Part shown: positions 32,427 through 41,011 of the stretch, in pieces
Layout: the number at the start of each line of letters is the position of its first letter
How positions within the stretch are numbered: position 1 is the stretch's first letter
Assembly (NCBI GenBank): GCA_963725175.1
Contig: CAVRXH010000006.1
Span: 3,410,001-3,474,000 of the forward strand
Length of the DNA: 64,000 nt
Reading direction: 5' to 3'
DNA from: DASUBV01 sp963725175
GTDB lineage: Bacteria; Actinomycetota; Actinomycetes; Streptosporangiales; Streptosporangiaceae
The notes under the pieces: model-generated
Told to the model about the DNA's origin: nothing
The model's database searches: none
What the model saw: the letters and a program-made list of their open reading frames with translations, nothing else
Program-made: the position numbers and the translations under genes

Positions 32427-32921
32427 TCAACGGGGACGCAAGCGACTAATAAACCAATCTGAAACGCGTTCAGCGTCGGCCTTCAGCGAGATCGCTTTGG
32501 ATGCCGTTATTCCTTCATTTAGCCCATGAGCAATTTTATTCCTCCTGTCAACGAGCAGCGCCAACTCCCGGCGCAGTCGTTGATCCTCCGCCTCCAGGAG
32601 AGAATCCAGTTCGTCCCTCAGTTGTTGATCAAATCGACCGACAAGCTCGCACAGATTATCGGGCGTCGGATTTCTGCTCCTGTCCAGCCACGACATCGCG
32701 AACGCTCGCACTAAACCACCCGACTTTTCCTGTACGTACCCTCGGGCAGTTTCATAAGTTACCTGTTCCAAGTACCCACATGTTCGAACCAAGAGGAACC
32801 GAGTAAGCCAAATATGCTCGTCATCAGTTCGGCTTTTGGGTCTGCAAGCGACAGAGTCCGCCAGTTGCTCTAGATCAACGCGAATCCTATTGAGCGTATA
32901 CGGAGGCCAAGTGGCAGGCAT
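32427..32921 (-). CDS. HEPN-domain protein (putative RNase / toxin) paired with DUF262
   Basis: 164 residues. The C-terminal half has the HEPN RxxxxH signature as 'RRNKIAHG' (residues ~139-146), as in the RiboL-PSP-HEPN and MAE_28990 groups; the remainder is helical and charged. HEPN proteins of this kind are often RNases in toxin-antitoxin or phage-defence systems and often sit next to DUF262 genes (family knowledge). ATG at 32921 follows AGGA, 8 bp after the DUF262 stop, so the two form one operon. GC content (~50%) is far below that of its surroundings, a sign of transfer. The IS upstream may now block its transcription. Confidence 0.7.
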   Translation of the reverse strand: MPATWPPYTLNRIRVDLEQLADSVACRPKSRTDDEHIWLTRFLLVRTCGYLEQVTYETARGYVQEKSGGLVRAFAMSWLDRSRNPTPDNLCELVGRFDQQLRDELDSLLEAEDQRLRRELALLVDRRNKIAHGLNEGITASKAISLKADAERVSDWFISRLRPR

Positions 32922-33360
32922 AACACATCCTAAATCGAGGCAAAATGCTCAGTTGCTCGATCTAGTCGAGTCCGAACCGCTTCCTCATTGGCAGTGGCGC
33001 GAGATATAGCTGCTGTCATGTCGGCATCACGAGTCAGCGAGCTAAGGGCAGCGGGCACTTTTCGCGGATCAATGGGCCTTGAAGTACTTGCCACTCTCCT
33101 CATGAGACCTACAAAGACTGCTTCCGTGAGAGCAGCATTAACCTGAGAGCTTTGATAGCGAAGAGCCCGTCTCCCCTCCGCTTCGAGCAGCACTCTAGCT
33201 GCCTCATGGAAGAGATCCACCATCTTTTGTTCCGGAAATCCGATAAGCTCGCGGTATCGCCCCAAGAAATCGTTGAGAAATTTCTTTAGCGGAGGCAGGA
33301 GGATTATTCAAAACTCTTCTGGAATGGGCCGATGCTGACCGGCGTGTCGCCATAAAGAAC

Positions 33361-33424
33361 AACGGTTCTCCCGGGAGGATTGAGAGTTCCTACCAAAGAA
33401 TTCTCGCCGCCCGGGAGAACCGTT
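33361..33424 (+). promoter_or_regulatory. 15-bp inverted repeat over the transposase start
   Basis: AACGGTTCTCCCGGG (33361-33375) and CCCGGGAGAACCGTT (33410-33424) are perfect complements with a 34-nt spacer. The right arm ends on the first bases of the TTG start at 33423. In RNA the stem could hide the start region from ribosomes on transcripts entering from outside, a known way for IS elements to limit transposition (inference). Confidence 0.6.
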
Positions 33425-34214
33425 GCGTTACTATCGTACTACAGGACTGATGCTCTCGCAGATGCAGGAGCTTGCCCGCCGTGTCCACGGCGCGCTGGAG
33501 AGTCCCTGGAATAAGGGTAACGGACGGCCGCGGTCATGCGGCTTTTACGCGGCGGTGGAGATCGCGTGCATGTATCTGCGGCAGAACTGCACGCAGGAAT
33601 TCCTGGGCGACCTGATGCATATCTCGCAGCCGACCGTGTCGCGGGTCATAAGCGTCATAGTGCCGGCCGTCAGGTCGGTCCTGGCGGAATTCGTGCCGGA
33701 TGCCGCGGATGCGATCGAGATGGCCAGCGGGCGCGTCTGCCTGGTAGATGGCACGATCACGCCCTGCTGGTCCTACGCCGCCCACAGCGAGCTGTGGAGC
33801 CGGAAGCACGGAACTACCGGTTTTAACGCGCAGCTGATATGCCTGCTCGACGGGGCGGCGATATACATTTCTGACCCGCTGCCGGGGAGCACTCACGACG
33901 CTGCAGCGTTCGAGGGCACGCCGGCCGCCGAGATCGTCCGGAACTCTGGCGGCGGGATCGGCGATAAGGGCTACCAGGGCTGCGGAATGATAACTCCCCG
34001 GAAAAAGCCTCCAGGCGGGAAGCTCAGCAAGGGAGACAAGAAAGGTAACGCCCAGATCTCCGCCCTGCGCGCACCGGTCGAGAGAGTCTTTGCTCATTTC
34101 AAGTGCTGGCGCATCCTCCACACTGACTACCGCCGCCCCTATAACACTTACCGCGATGCGTATGACGCCGCACGAGGATTGTTCTTCTTCTCCATCACAC
34201 GGGGTTCTGAATAA
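33423..34214 (+). CDS. IS5-type DDE transposase (DDE_Tnp_4)
   Basis: 263 residues from the TTG at 33423; an ATG at 33450 (MLSQMQELARR) is the alternative start. A helix-turn-helix (QEFLGDLMHISQPTVSRVI, residues ~58-76) precedes the catalytic triad: Asp in 'CLVDGTITPC', Asp in 'DPLPGSTHDAAAFE', Glu in 'RAPVERVFAHFK'. The C-terminus overlaps the right inverted repeat. It looks complete. Confidence 0.85.
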   Translation: MRYYRTTGLMLSQMQELARRVHGALESPWNKGNGRPRSCGFYAAVEIACMYLRQNCTQEFLGDLMHISQPTVSRVISVIVPAVRSVLAEFVPDAADAIEMASGRVCLVDGTITPCWSYAAHSELWSRKHGTTGFNAQLICLLDGAAIYISDPLPGSTHDAAAFEGTPAAEIVRNSGGGIGDKGYQGCGMITPRKKPPGGKLSKGDKKGNAQISALRAPVERVFAHFKCWRILHTDYRRPYNTYRDAYDAARGLFFFSITRGSE

Positions 34215-35005
34215 TCTTGCAGGTAGTTTGGACTGTTAACATAGAGAGCGAATATGCGGAGTATAAGTTCCTGATCGCGCAATCGGGGCGACTTGGCGCC
34301 ATACAATTCTCGCCATTCGCTGAGACCGTTCACCCTGGCGAGCAGTTCCACAAACGCCCCTGGGTAAAGCGCGATCCTTATCTCGTGCGGAGTTAGTTGA
34401 GTACCACCGGAGTTAAGCCGTTCAAATACTTGATAGATAGCTTCGAGCGAGTTCTTTGATCCATCCGTCTTTACGATAGTAGCCTGAATGAAAGTGTTGT
34501 CGAGTTGTCGCTTTAGCTCTGGCGTCAGTGACTTGTAAGTCAACCCTTTGTACTCTTTGGCTACATTTTCGAGAACAAACTCCTTCTTGTTGTGAAGGCC
34601 ATCATAGAAAGCCCTTAGCGTTCTCAGCCTCTGCTGGCCATCAAGCACCAGGTACCTCTTATCTACCTGCTGAACGAGTATGATTCCCGGGATCGGGAAA
34701 CCCAGAAGAAGAGACTCGATGAATCTATCCATTTGAGGGCGCCGCCAGACGAACCCGCGTTGGAATCCCGCCACCTCAAGCGTTGGATCACCATGCCCGA
34801 ATGAAGGTATAACGACATCGCCGCGGCTAAGCCTCCGCACCAGTCCTTCCACATCGAAGTCGGTTCCCGAGTATGAAACCGGACCTGCTTCTGGCTCTGC
34901 TGCAGTTAGTTCCTCGTACTCATCGGAAGTTAGCTCTTCCATTTCAGGGAGATCGGCTGCGGTATCTGATTCCCTAGCCATGACAACCATTCCGTTCGTT
35001 GGCAA

Positions 35006-35211
35006 ACTTCACGCGCGGCAGCTGATGACGCTAGCTTAGATCCTATGGATCGTACTGCAATCGGGAAGCTAGAGCGCGAATTGCCTAAGTTGGACATTAC
35101 GGTCTCATTGGACACGAGGCTCGCCTGAGTCCCTATGTCATACCAAGCAGTTGCTATGCACGCGGATCACGGATGGAGGGATAGCAAGCTACCGAACTAG
35201 CCCCAACCGCG
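35006..35211. other. Intergenic gap at the edge of the low-GC island
   Basis: Contains the upstream region of the DUF262 gene and an isolated 27-codon frame (35045-35128, MDRTAIGKLERELPKLDI...) without a Shine-Dalgarno site, perhaps a relic. No other feature is visible. GC content returns to the window average near 35200. Confidence 0.4.
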
Positions 35212-37032
35212 TCAGGGCAGCAGGGTCACGTCGGCCTGGCGGAGCCGGTCGGCGGCGGCGTCCACGGCGACCGTCAGGGCGATGCGGCCGTCCGTGCCGT
35301 CCAGCTCGACCATGATCGCGTTCTCCCCGTCGCCGGCCCGGAAGGCGCCGACCGTGCACCGGCCCGCCCACGCGGCGCCGACCCGCAGGCGGCGGGCGGT
35401 GGCCGCGATGTTCAGGCTGTCGGTGACCGGCAGGCCGGCGGGCCACTGCGCGGGCATGTCGTTCAGCAGCGCGACCACCTGGTCGAGGAACCGGGCCAGC
35501 GGCGAGCCTGGCGCCGGCGGCACCGCCAGCCGCAGTGACTGCACCTTCGGCTGCGTCAGCGGTGCCATGCCGATATCGACCTGAACGGTGCCGTGCTCGC
35601 CGCGCAGCCACCAGCGCCGGTGCGCCGGAGTGTCGGACTCCGCGGGGCGGTCAGGGTCGGGCGCGAAGTCACCGAGCCGCTCGCGGATCTTCGCGATGGC
35701 GGCCCGCCGGTCGGCGTAGGGCACGTCCCAGGCCACGTTCGGGGTGAACAGCGCATCCGCCGCCGCGTCGTCCCAGGCGGTGAGCAGCTTGTCCGCCTGA
35801 TCGCGGGCGGCCAGCGTCTGCGGCCAGGGCTGCCCGTCACCCGGTGCCGGGCCGCGCACGGCGGCAGGCCCGCCGTTCCGCGCGGCCGGGCCGGCCCGGC
35901 GCACCAGCTCGGCCAGCGCCGGGGCGGCGAGCTGGCCGGCCGGCGAGTAGGTGCCGTTGCCGAGCACGATCACGCCGATGCCGGTGGCCGGGTGCCAGCG
36001 CATCTGACTGCCGTAGCCGGGATAGCCGCCGCTGTGCTGTATCACCGTGCCGAGCGCCGGGTCTTCCTCGATGAACAGGCCGAACCCGTAGCTGAGGATG
36101 GCCGCGTCGGGGAACGATCCCGCCGGGCGGCCGATGATGGCGGCGTGCGGGAACTGCATCTCCCGGCGGGACGCCCGGCCCAGCGGGTGCGCCTGGCCGT
36201 AGCTGGTCACATCGGCCGCGCCGTCGCGAGGCGGGAACGCGTCGGCGAACCCGCTGACCCAGACCGCCAGGTCGGCGACGTTGGTGAACACCCCGCCCAT
36301 CGGGGCGAAGGCGCCGTTGCCATCCGGGACTAGCTCGGTCCAGGCCCCGTCGAGCCGCTGGAAGCCTCGGGCCACGTCGGCGGGGCCGAAGTCGGTGACC
36401 TCATAGCCGGTCCTGGCCATGCCAAGCGGCCCCAGGACCGCAGCCCGGACCGCGTCGGAGTACCGGCTGCCGGTGATCTTCTCGATGACCCGGCCGAGCA
36501 CCGCGTAGCCAAGGTTGGAGTACTCGAACCGGGTGCCTGGCGTCCATCCTGACCTGATGCCGCCGCGCAGCAGGGCGGCGAACTCCGCCGGGTCCAGGCC
36601 CTGCTGCCGGTCACCCCACGGGTCGTCGGTCGGGAAGCCCGCCGTCATGGTGAGCAGGTGCCGCAGCGTGAGGCGCGGTGCGTCCGGGCTGGCCAGGGTG
36701 TGCTCGGTCAGCTCGGGCACGTACCGCTCGGCCAGGTCGTCCAGCGTCAGGCGGCCCTGGTCGCGGAGCAGCAGCACGGTCGTGGCGGTGAAGCTCTTGG
36801 TCATCGAGGCGATGCGGAACACCGTCCCGGCATCGGGGGCAGGACCGCCGAGCCGGCGCTCCCCAATGCCGCCGGAGTGCACCAGCGCGCCGCCCGCCAC
36901 CACGCCGTAGGCGACGCCTGGCTGGCCGCCCCGCTCGGCGAACTGGGCAGCGAGCTGGTCGACCGCGGCGAAGTCCGCGCCCGACAAGGCGGCGCGGGCG
37001 GCGGAATCCTGGGTGGCGTGCTTCTGAGTCAC
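35212..37032 (-). CDS. Serine beta-lactamase-fold hydrolase with extra C-terminal domain
   Basis: 606 residues. Motifs of the class C/PBP-like fold: SxxK in 'FRIASMTKSFT', YxN in 'YSNLGYAVLG', HxG in 'QHSGGYPGYGS'. The last ~200 residues (from about 'LAARDQADKLLTAWDDAAADALF') form an additional alpha/beta domain seen in long secreted or cytoplasmic family members. The GTG start at 37032 follows AGGAGG. No signal peptide is evident. The substrate is unknown: peptide, ester or D-amino acid amide are all possible. Confidence 0.8.
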   Translation of the reverse strand: MTQKHATQDSAARAALSGADFAAVDQLAAQFAERGGQPGVAYGVVAGGALVHSGGIGERRLGGPAPDAGTVFRIASMTKSFTATTVLLLRDQGRLTLDDLAERYVPELTEHTLASPDAPRLTLRHLLTMTAGFPTDDPWGDRQQGLDPAEFAALLRGGIRSGWTPGTRFEYSNLGYAVLGRVIEKITGSRYSDAVRAAVLGPLGMARTGYEVTDFGPADVARGFQRLDGAWTELVPDGNGAFAPMGGVFTNVADLAVWVSGFADAFPPRDGAADVTSYGQAHPLGRASRREMQFPHAAIIGRPAGSFPDAAILSYGFGLFIEEDPALGTVIQHSGGYPGYGSQMRWHPATGIGVIVLGNGTYSPAGQLAAPALAELVRRAGPAARNGGPAAVRGPAPGDGQPWPQTLAARDQADKLLTAWDDAAADALFTPNVAWDVPYADRRAAIAKIRERLGDFAPDPDRPAESDTPAHRRWWLRGEHGTVQVDIGMAPLTQPKVQSLRLAVPPAPGSPLARFLDQVVALLNDMPAQWPAGLPVTDSLNIAATARRLRVGAAWAGRCTVGAFRAGDGENAIMVELDGTDGRIALTVAVDAAADRLRQADVTLLP

Positions 37033-37151
37033 TGGCAGTACCTCCTAGCGGCATGATCTACCACATATCCGGGCGCGACGCAGCGGGCCCGCGCGGGCGG
37101 CGCGGGCGCTGACATGGCCGGCTGTCGGGGCCATGGCGTAGCGTCGCCGGT

Positions 37152-37364
37152 ATGTGTAGGAGCATCAAGACGCTGCGGGAGCCCTATACCGAAAGCGTCA
37201 CAGAAGCCGACATGCGAGCCGCCGCCCTCCAGTACGTCAGGAAGATCAGCGGGTTCCGCGCCCCCGCCCGGCACAACGCGGAGGCCTTCGACGCCGCCGT
37301 GGAGGCGGTCACCGCCGCCACCCGCGACCTGCTCGGCCACCTAGAGGTCCGCGGCGCCGCCTGA
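37152..37364 (+). CDS. DUF2277 family protein
   Basis: 70 residues starting MCRSIKTLREP, the typical start of this small conserved actinobacterial family, with 'QYVRKISGFRAPARHNAEAFD' in the middle. The function is unknown. It lies 36 bp upstream of the F420-type reductase gene, so the two may be co-transcribed. Confidence 0.85.
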   Translation: MCRSIKTLREPYTESVTEADMRAAALQYVRKISGFRAPARHNAEAFDAAVEAVTAATRDLLGHLEVRGAA

Positions 37365-37400
37365 CGGGAATGACGCGCGGTGACCGGCTGTTAGCCGGGC

Positions 37401-37808
37401 ATGGCAGAGGACTGGAATAGCAAGATCATCGCGGAGTTCCGGGCGAACGGCGGCAAGGTGGGCGGCCAGTTCGACGGCGCGCCGCTGCTGCTGCTGCACA
37501 CCACGGGCGCGAAGACCGGGCACGAGCGAGTGAACCCGATGATGTACCGCCAGGTCGGGGACGGCTACGCGGTCTTCGCGTCGAAGGGCGGCGCACCCGA
37601 TAACCCGGACTGGTACCACAACCTGGTGGCGAACCCCGGCGTCGCGGCCGAGATCGGCACCCAGACGGTCGAGCTGACCGCACGGGTCGCCGACGGCGAC
37701 GAGCGGGACCGGATCTGGACCGCGCAGAAGGCCGACTACCCCGGCTTCGCCGACTACGAGAGCAAGACGACCCGGCAGATCCCGGTGGTCGTTCTCGAGC
37801 CCCGCTAG
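37401..37808 (+). CDS. Deazaflavin (F420)-dependent nitroreductase-family protein (Ddn-like)
   Basis: 135 residues covering the whole Ddn/FDOR split-barrel fold: 'FRANGGKVGGQFDGAPLLLLHTTGAKTG' at the N-terminus, 'YAVFASKGGAPDNPDWYHNLVANP' in the centre and 'DYPGFADYESKTTRQIPVVVLEP' at the end. Family members use reduced F420 to reduce quinones or nitro compounds. The length is typical. Its presence fits an F420-making actinobacterium. Confidence 0.85.
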   Translation: MAEDWNSKIIAEFRANGGKVGGQFDGAPLLLLHTTGAKTGHERVNPMMYRQVGDGYAVFASKGGAPDNPDWYHNLVANPGVAAEIGTQTVELTARVADGDERDRIWTAQKADYPGFADYESKTTRQIPVVVLEPR

Positions 37809-37828
37809 GCCGCTCTTGTCACTCAGCT

Positions 37829-38503
37829 CTAGTCACGCCCGGTGCCGGCCGCCAAGGCCGGGCCGGCCAGCGCGATCTCCTCATCGAGCGCCTGGGCGGG
37901 CAGGTCGAGCAGGCGGCAGCCTAGCCTGATCTCGAAGCGCGCATGGGCGGGCGAGGACACCCCGGCCAGCCAGCGCCTGGTCGCGGCGGTGAACACGTCC
38001 GCGACCACGGGCAGCGTCGCGTCGTGCCGCGGGCTGAGCCTGCCCGCCCCCGCCGCCACGTGCCGGATCACCGCCAGGTGGGTCCGCTCGATGCGCTCGA
38101 TCATCTCGCTGTAGCTGTGGCTGGTCTCGCTGATCGCCCGGCTCAGCGCGGCGGTCAGGCGCGGCTCGCGCTGCTCGGCCCGGAACTCGCGGAGCAGGTG
38201 GCTGGTAACCCGCTCGCGGACCGAGCCGCCGCGCGGCGGCTCGTCGCGGACCCGGCTCAGCGCCCGCTCGTAGCGGGCCAGCGTGATCGCGAGCAGCACA
38301 TGGTCCTTGGCCGGGAAGTACCGGTACAGGGTGGCCAGCGACACGTCGGCACGCTGGGACAGCTCCTTCATCTGGAGCGCGTCGCCACCGCCGGCGCTCA
38401 GCATCGCGGTGGCCGCTTCGAGGATGCGGTCGTGCCTGCCGTGCTGCGCGGGCGTGGACGGCACCGCCGGGCCCGGCGCTGTGCGCTGCATCGTCCCCGC
38501 CAT
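37829..38503 (-). CDS. TetR-family transcriptional regulator (KstR-like)
   Basis: 224 residues. The TetR helix-turn-helix is at about residues 24-70 ('HDRILEAATAMLSAGGGDALQMKELSQRADVSLATLYRYFPAKDHVL'), with a KstR-like C-terminal ligand domain. It lies just downstream of two acyl-CoA dehydrogenase genes on the same strand, so it probably controls lipid or sterol side-chain catabolism; the ligand may be an acyl-CoA (inference). Confidence 0.8.
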   Translation of the reverse strand: MAGTMQRTAPGPAVPSTPAQHGRHDRILEAATAMLSAGGGDALQMKELSQRADVSLATLYRYFPAKDHVLLAITLARYERALSRVRDEPPRGGSVRERVTSHLLREFRAEQREPRLTAALSRAISETSHSYSEMIERIERTHLAVIRHVAAGAGRLSPRHDATLPVVADVFTAATRRWLAGVSSPAHARFEIRLGCRLLDLPAQALDEEIALAGPALAAGTGRD

Positions 38504-38530
38504 CGGTGATCGCCTGCCGCCTGGACTGCC

Positions 38531-39628
38531 CTACATGCCGAGCGTCGCCGCGAGCCGGTCGAGCTGGTCGCTGGCGCCGCCGAGCAGCACCTTCCCCGAC
38601 AGCGCGTTCTTGTAATACAGGTGCGCGTCGTGCTCCCAGGTGAAGCCGATGCCACCGTGCAGCTGGATTGTGTCGGCGGCAGCGGTGAAGTAGGGCACCG
38701 AGGTGAGCACCCTGGCGACCGACGCGGCGGCCGGGAACGCGGCCGGGTCCTCGTCCGCGGCCCTGGCGGCGGCGCGCACCCCGGCGTGCGCGAGCTCCCA
38801 CGCGGTCCGCATGTCGGCCAGCCGGTGCTTGACCGCCTGGAACGCGCCGATCGGCTGCCCGAACGCCACCCGCAGCCGCGCGTACTCACTGGTCATGGCC
38901 AGGCAGGCGGCCATCGCGCCGCACTGCTCGCTGGCCAGCGCCAGGCTGGCGGCGCTGGCCGCCGCCGCCAGCGCGGCACTCGCGTCGCCGGCCAGCGGCC
39001 GGGCGGGAGTGGCATCCAGCTCGATGGTGGCCAGCGACCTGGTGTGGTCGACCGCGGTCAGCGGCGTCCTGGTCAGCCCGCTCGCCGCGGCATCCACCAG
39101 GTAGAGCCCGGTGCCGCCGGGGCCGGCTGCCGGAATGAGCAGCACGCCGGCCTGCCCGCCGTTCAGGACCGGGGAGACCGAGCCGGTCAGCGTGACCTGG
39201 CCGGGCTCGCCCGCCGCCCGGACGTCGCCGGCCGGGTCGACGGACCCGGTGATGGCGAGGGTCGCGATCAGCTCGCCGCTGGCGATGCCGGGCAGCAGGT
39301 CCCGCCTGGCCTGCTCGTCATTCATGGCCAGCAGCGCGGTGGCCGCGAGCACGGCCGAGGCCAGCAGCGGCGAGGGGACCAGGCCCGCGCCCAGCTCCTG
39401 CAGGGCGACCGACATCGCCGCGTACCCGGCCGCCGCGCCGTCGTATTCCTCGGGGATGATCAGGCTGGCCAGGCCGAGCTGGCCGGCGAGCTGCTTCCAT
39501 ACCCCGGCGTCGTAGGGCTCGCCGGAGTCGATCAGCCCCCGGATCGCCGTCAGCGGGCTGCGCTCGGCCACGAACCGGCGCACGGACTCGCGAAGCGACT
39601 GCTCCTCATCCGTCAGTATCAGGCTCAT
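38531..39628 (-). CDS. Acyl-CoA dehydrogenase (FadE-like)
   Basis: 365 residues with the usual helical N-domain, beta-domain and C-domain. 'LASLIIPEEYDGAAAGYAAMSVALQELGAGL' and the C-terminal 'IQLHGGIGFTWEHDAHLYYKNA' are diagnostic. It is the second of two FadE-type genes; in sterol degradation such pairs form heteromeric enzymes (ChsE-like), and the two genes here may do so. It is 15 bp downstream of the larger FadE gene. Confidence 0.85.
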   Translation of the reverse strand: MSLILTDEEQSLRESVRRFVAERSPLTAIRGLIDSGEPYDAGVWKQLAGQLGLASLIIPEEYDGAAAGYAAMSVALQELGAGLVPSPLLASAVLAATALLAMNDEQARRDLLPGIASGELIATLAITGSVDPAGDVRAAGEPGQVTLTGSVSPVLNGGQAGVLLIPAAGPGGTGLYLVDAAASGLTRTPLTAVDHTRSLATIELDATPARPLAGDASAALAAAASAASLALASEQCGAMAACLAMTSEYARLRVAFGQPIGAFQAVKHRLADMRTAWELAHAGVRAAARAADEDPAAFPAAASVARVLTSVPYFTAAADTIQLHGGIGFTWEHDAHLYYKNALSGKVLLGGASDQLDRLAATLGM

Positions 39629-39643
39629 GTCTCCCTGCCCGCC

Positions 39644-40891
39644 CTAGGCCTGCCCGGAAGCGGACTCGCGCTTCTGGGTTCCGACTCGCAGCTGGTTGAA
39701 CGGGGTGGACCGGTCGACTCCCGGATCCTTGGCCAGTCCCAGCACCCGCTCTCCGATGATGTTGCGCTGGATCTCGTTGGTGCCGCCGGCGATGGCCGCG
39801 CCGGGCACCGCGATGATCGCGGTGGCCACGGCCTGCACCTCGGCGCCGTGGCCGCCGGCCGGGTCGTAGCCGGCCAGCGCGTCACCCAGCACGTCCGCGG
39901 CGACCGCCGCTGCGAAGGCGCCCAGCTCGGCGCCGGCCAGCTTGATGACCGAGCCGCGAGCGCCGGGCAGCTGCCCGGCCATCGCCTCCTCGCGCAGCAG
40001 CCGCCCAAACGCCGCGACGGCCTGCTGCCGCGCGTACAGCTCCGCCAGCCGCCGCCGGACCACCGGGTCGTCCGCCCGGCCCAGCTTGCCGGCCAGCTCG
40101 CGCAGCGAGTCGTAGCCGAGCGGGTTGTCCCTGGCGGCCGTCATGGTGCCGATGGCGACCCGCTCGTTGCGCAGCATCACGATGGCCGCGTCCCAGCCCT
40201 TGTGCTCCTCGCCGATCAGCGAGCCGGGGCCCAGCCGCACGTTGTCGAAGAACACCTCGTTGAACGGCGCGCTGCCGGTGGCCACCCGCAGCGGCCGGAC
40301 TGTCACCCCCGGCGCGTGCATGTCCACGATGAACATGCTGATGCCGTGGTGCTTGGGCTTCGTCGGGTCGGTCCTGGCCAGGACCGCGCCGTAGTGGCTG
40401 TAGTGCGCGCCTGAGGTCCACACCTTCTGGCCGTTCAGCACCCAGCCGTCGCCGTCCCTGACGGCCGATGACTGGAGGCTCGCGACGTCAGAGCCGGCGC
40501 CGGGCTCGGAGAAGAGCTGGCACCAGATCTCCTCGCCGCGCAGCATCGGCGGCAGGTAGCGCTTCTTCTGCTCCTCCGAGCCGCATTCCAGGATGGTCGG
40601 CCCCGGCATGCCGAGGCCGATGATGAACGCGCCGACCGGCAGCGCGTAGTTCCTGGCTTCCTCGCCGAACGCGATCTGCTCGGCATGGGTCAGGCCCTGG
40701 CCGCCGTACTCGCGCGGCCAGGTGATCCCGGCGAGGCCGGCGTCATACAGCCTGGCCTGGAAGTCCTGCTGCGCGGCCAGCGCGGACCGGCCGCCGCCCT
40801 CTTCGTCGTCCCCGGACGAGCGGCGCGGCGCGTTGGCGGCCAGCCAGGCGCGGGCGCGCTCGCGGAACTCCTCGGTCTCCTGTCGGCCCAC
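39644..40891 (-). CDS. Acyl-CoA dehydrogenase (FadE-like), partner subunit
   Basis: 415 residues. The GTG start at 40891 (GRQETEEFRERARAWL) follows GGGAGG at 7 nt; the open frame upstream is an antisense shadow of the next gene. Typical sequences: 'GITWPREYGGQGLTHAEQ', 'WCQLFSEPGAGSDVASL' for FAD/substrate contacts, 'VWTSGAHYSHYGAVLARTD' and the C-terminal 'AGGTNEIQRNIIGERVLGLAKDPG'. Probably forms a mixed complex with the 365-residue enzyme in CoA-ester beta-oxidation. Confidence 0.85.
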   Translation of the reverse strand: MGRQETEEFRERARAWLAANAPRRSSGDDEEGGGRSALAAQQDFQARLYDAGLAGITWPREYGGQGLTHAEQIAFGEEARNYALPVGAFIIGLGMPGPTILECGSEEQKKRYLPPMLRGEEIWCQLFSEPGAGSDVASLQSSAVRDGDGWVLNGQKVWTSGAHYSHYGAVLARTDPTKPKHHGISMFIVDMHAPGVTVRPLRVATGSAPFNEVFFDNVRLGPGSLIGEEHKGWDAAIVMLRNERVAIGTMTAARDNPLGYDSLRELAGKLGRADDPVVRRRLAELYARQQAVAAFGRLLREEAMAGQLPGARGSVIKLAGAELGAFAAAVAADVLGDALAGYDPAGGHGAEVQAVATAIIAVPGAAIAGGTNEIQRNIIGERVLGLAKDPGVDRSTPFNQLRVGTQKRESASGQA

Positions 40892-41011
40892 TGGCCCGCC
40901 TCCCGTTACTGCCGGGAAAAACTGAAATCGGTTATGCTTATTGCCTGGCTCCGAGCGAACCACAGCCCCGGAACAGGTGTCAACGGGCGGCCGCGAAAGG
41001 ACCCTGGCGGA

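Larger units (their letters stand above)
33300..34218 (+). mobile_element. IS5-family-like insertion sequence, 919 bp, with 5-bp target duplication
   Basis: Ends are AGGATTATTCAAAACTC (33300-33316) and, inverted, AAGATTATTCAGAACCC (34218-34202), matching at 14 of 17 positions. The target duplication is GCAGG at 33295-33299 and 34219-34223. The host frame is restored exactly when the element and one GCAGG are removed, which confirms the boundaries. It carries one transposase gene. Confidence 0.9.
32930..34990 (-). pseudogene. DUF262 (ParB/GmrS-like) protein gene, interrupted by an IS
   Basis: The N-terminal part (34990 to 34219) has the DUF262 hallmarks: 'FQRGFVWRRPQMDRFIESLL', 'FPIPGIIL' and 'LVLDGQQRLRTLRAF' with the DGQQR nuclease/NTPase motif. 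The C-terminal part (33294 to 32930) reads 'LKKFLNDFLGRYRELIGFPEQK' to the stop. Between them lie 919 bp of IS plus one 5-bp duplication; removing those 924 bp gives a continuous 378-residue frame through 'NSPNYLPPLKKFLND'. In the present state translation runs into the IS and stops at 34148. The ATG at 34990 is chosen; a TTG at 35005 is also open. GC content is low like the HEPN gene. Confidence 0.85.

Noticed and set aside
35045..35128. 27-codon plus-strand frame MDRTAIGKLERELPKLDI...
   Set aside because: No Shine-Dalgarno site, no recognisable family, and too short to judge; could be a gene relic.
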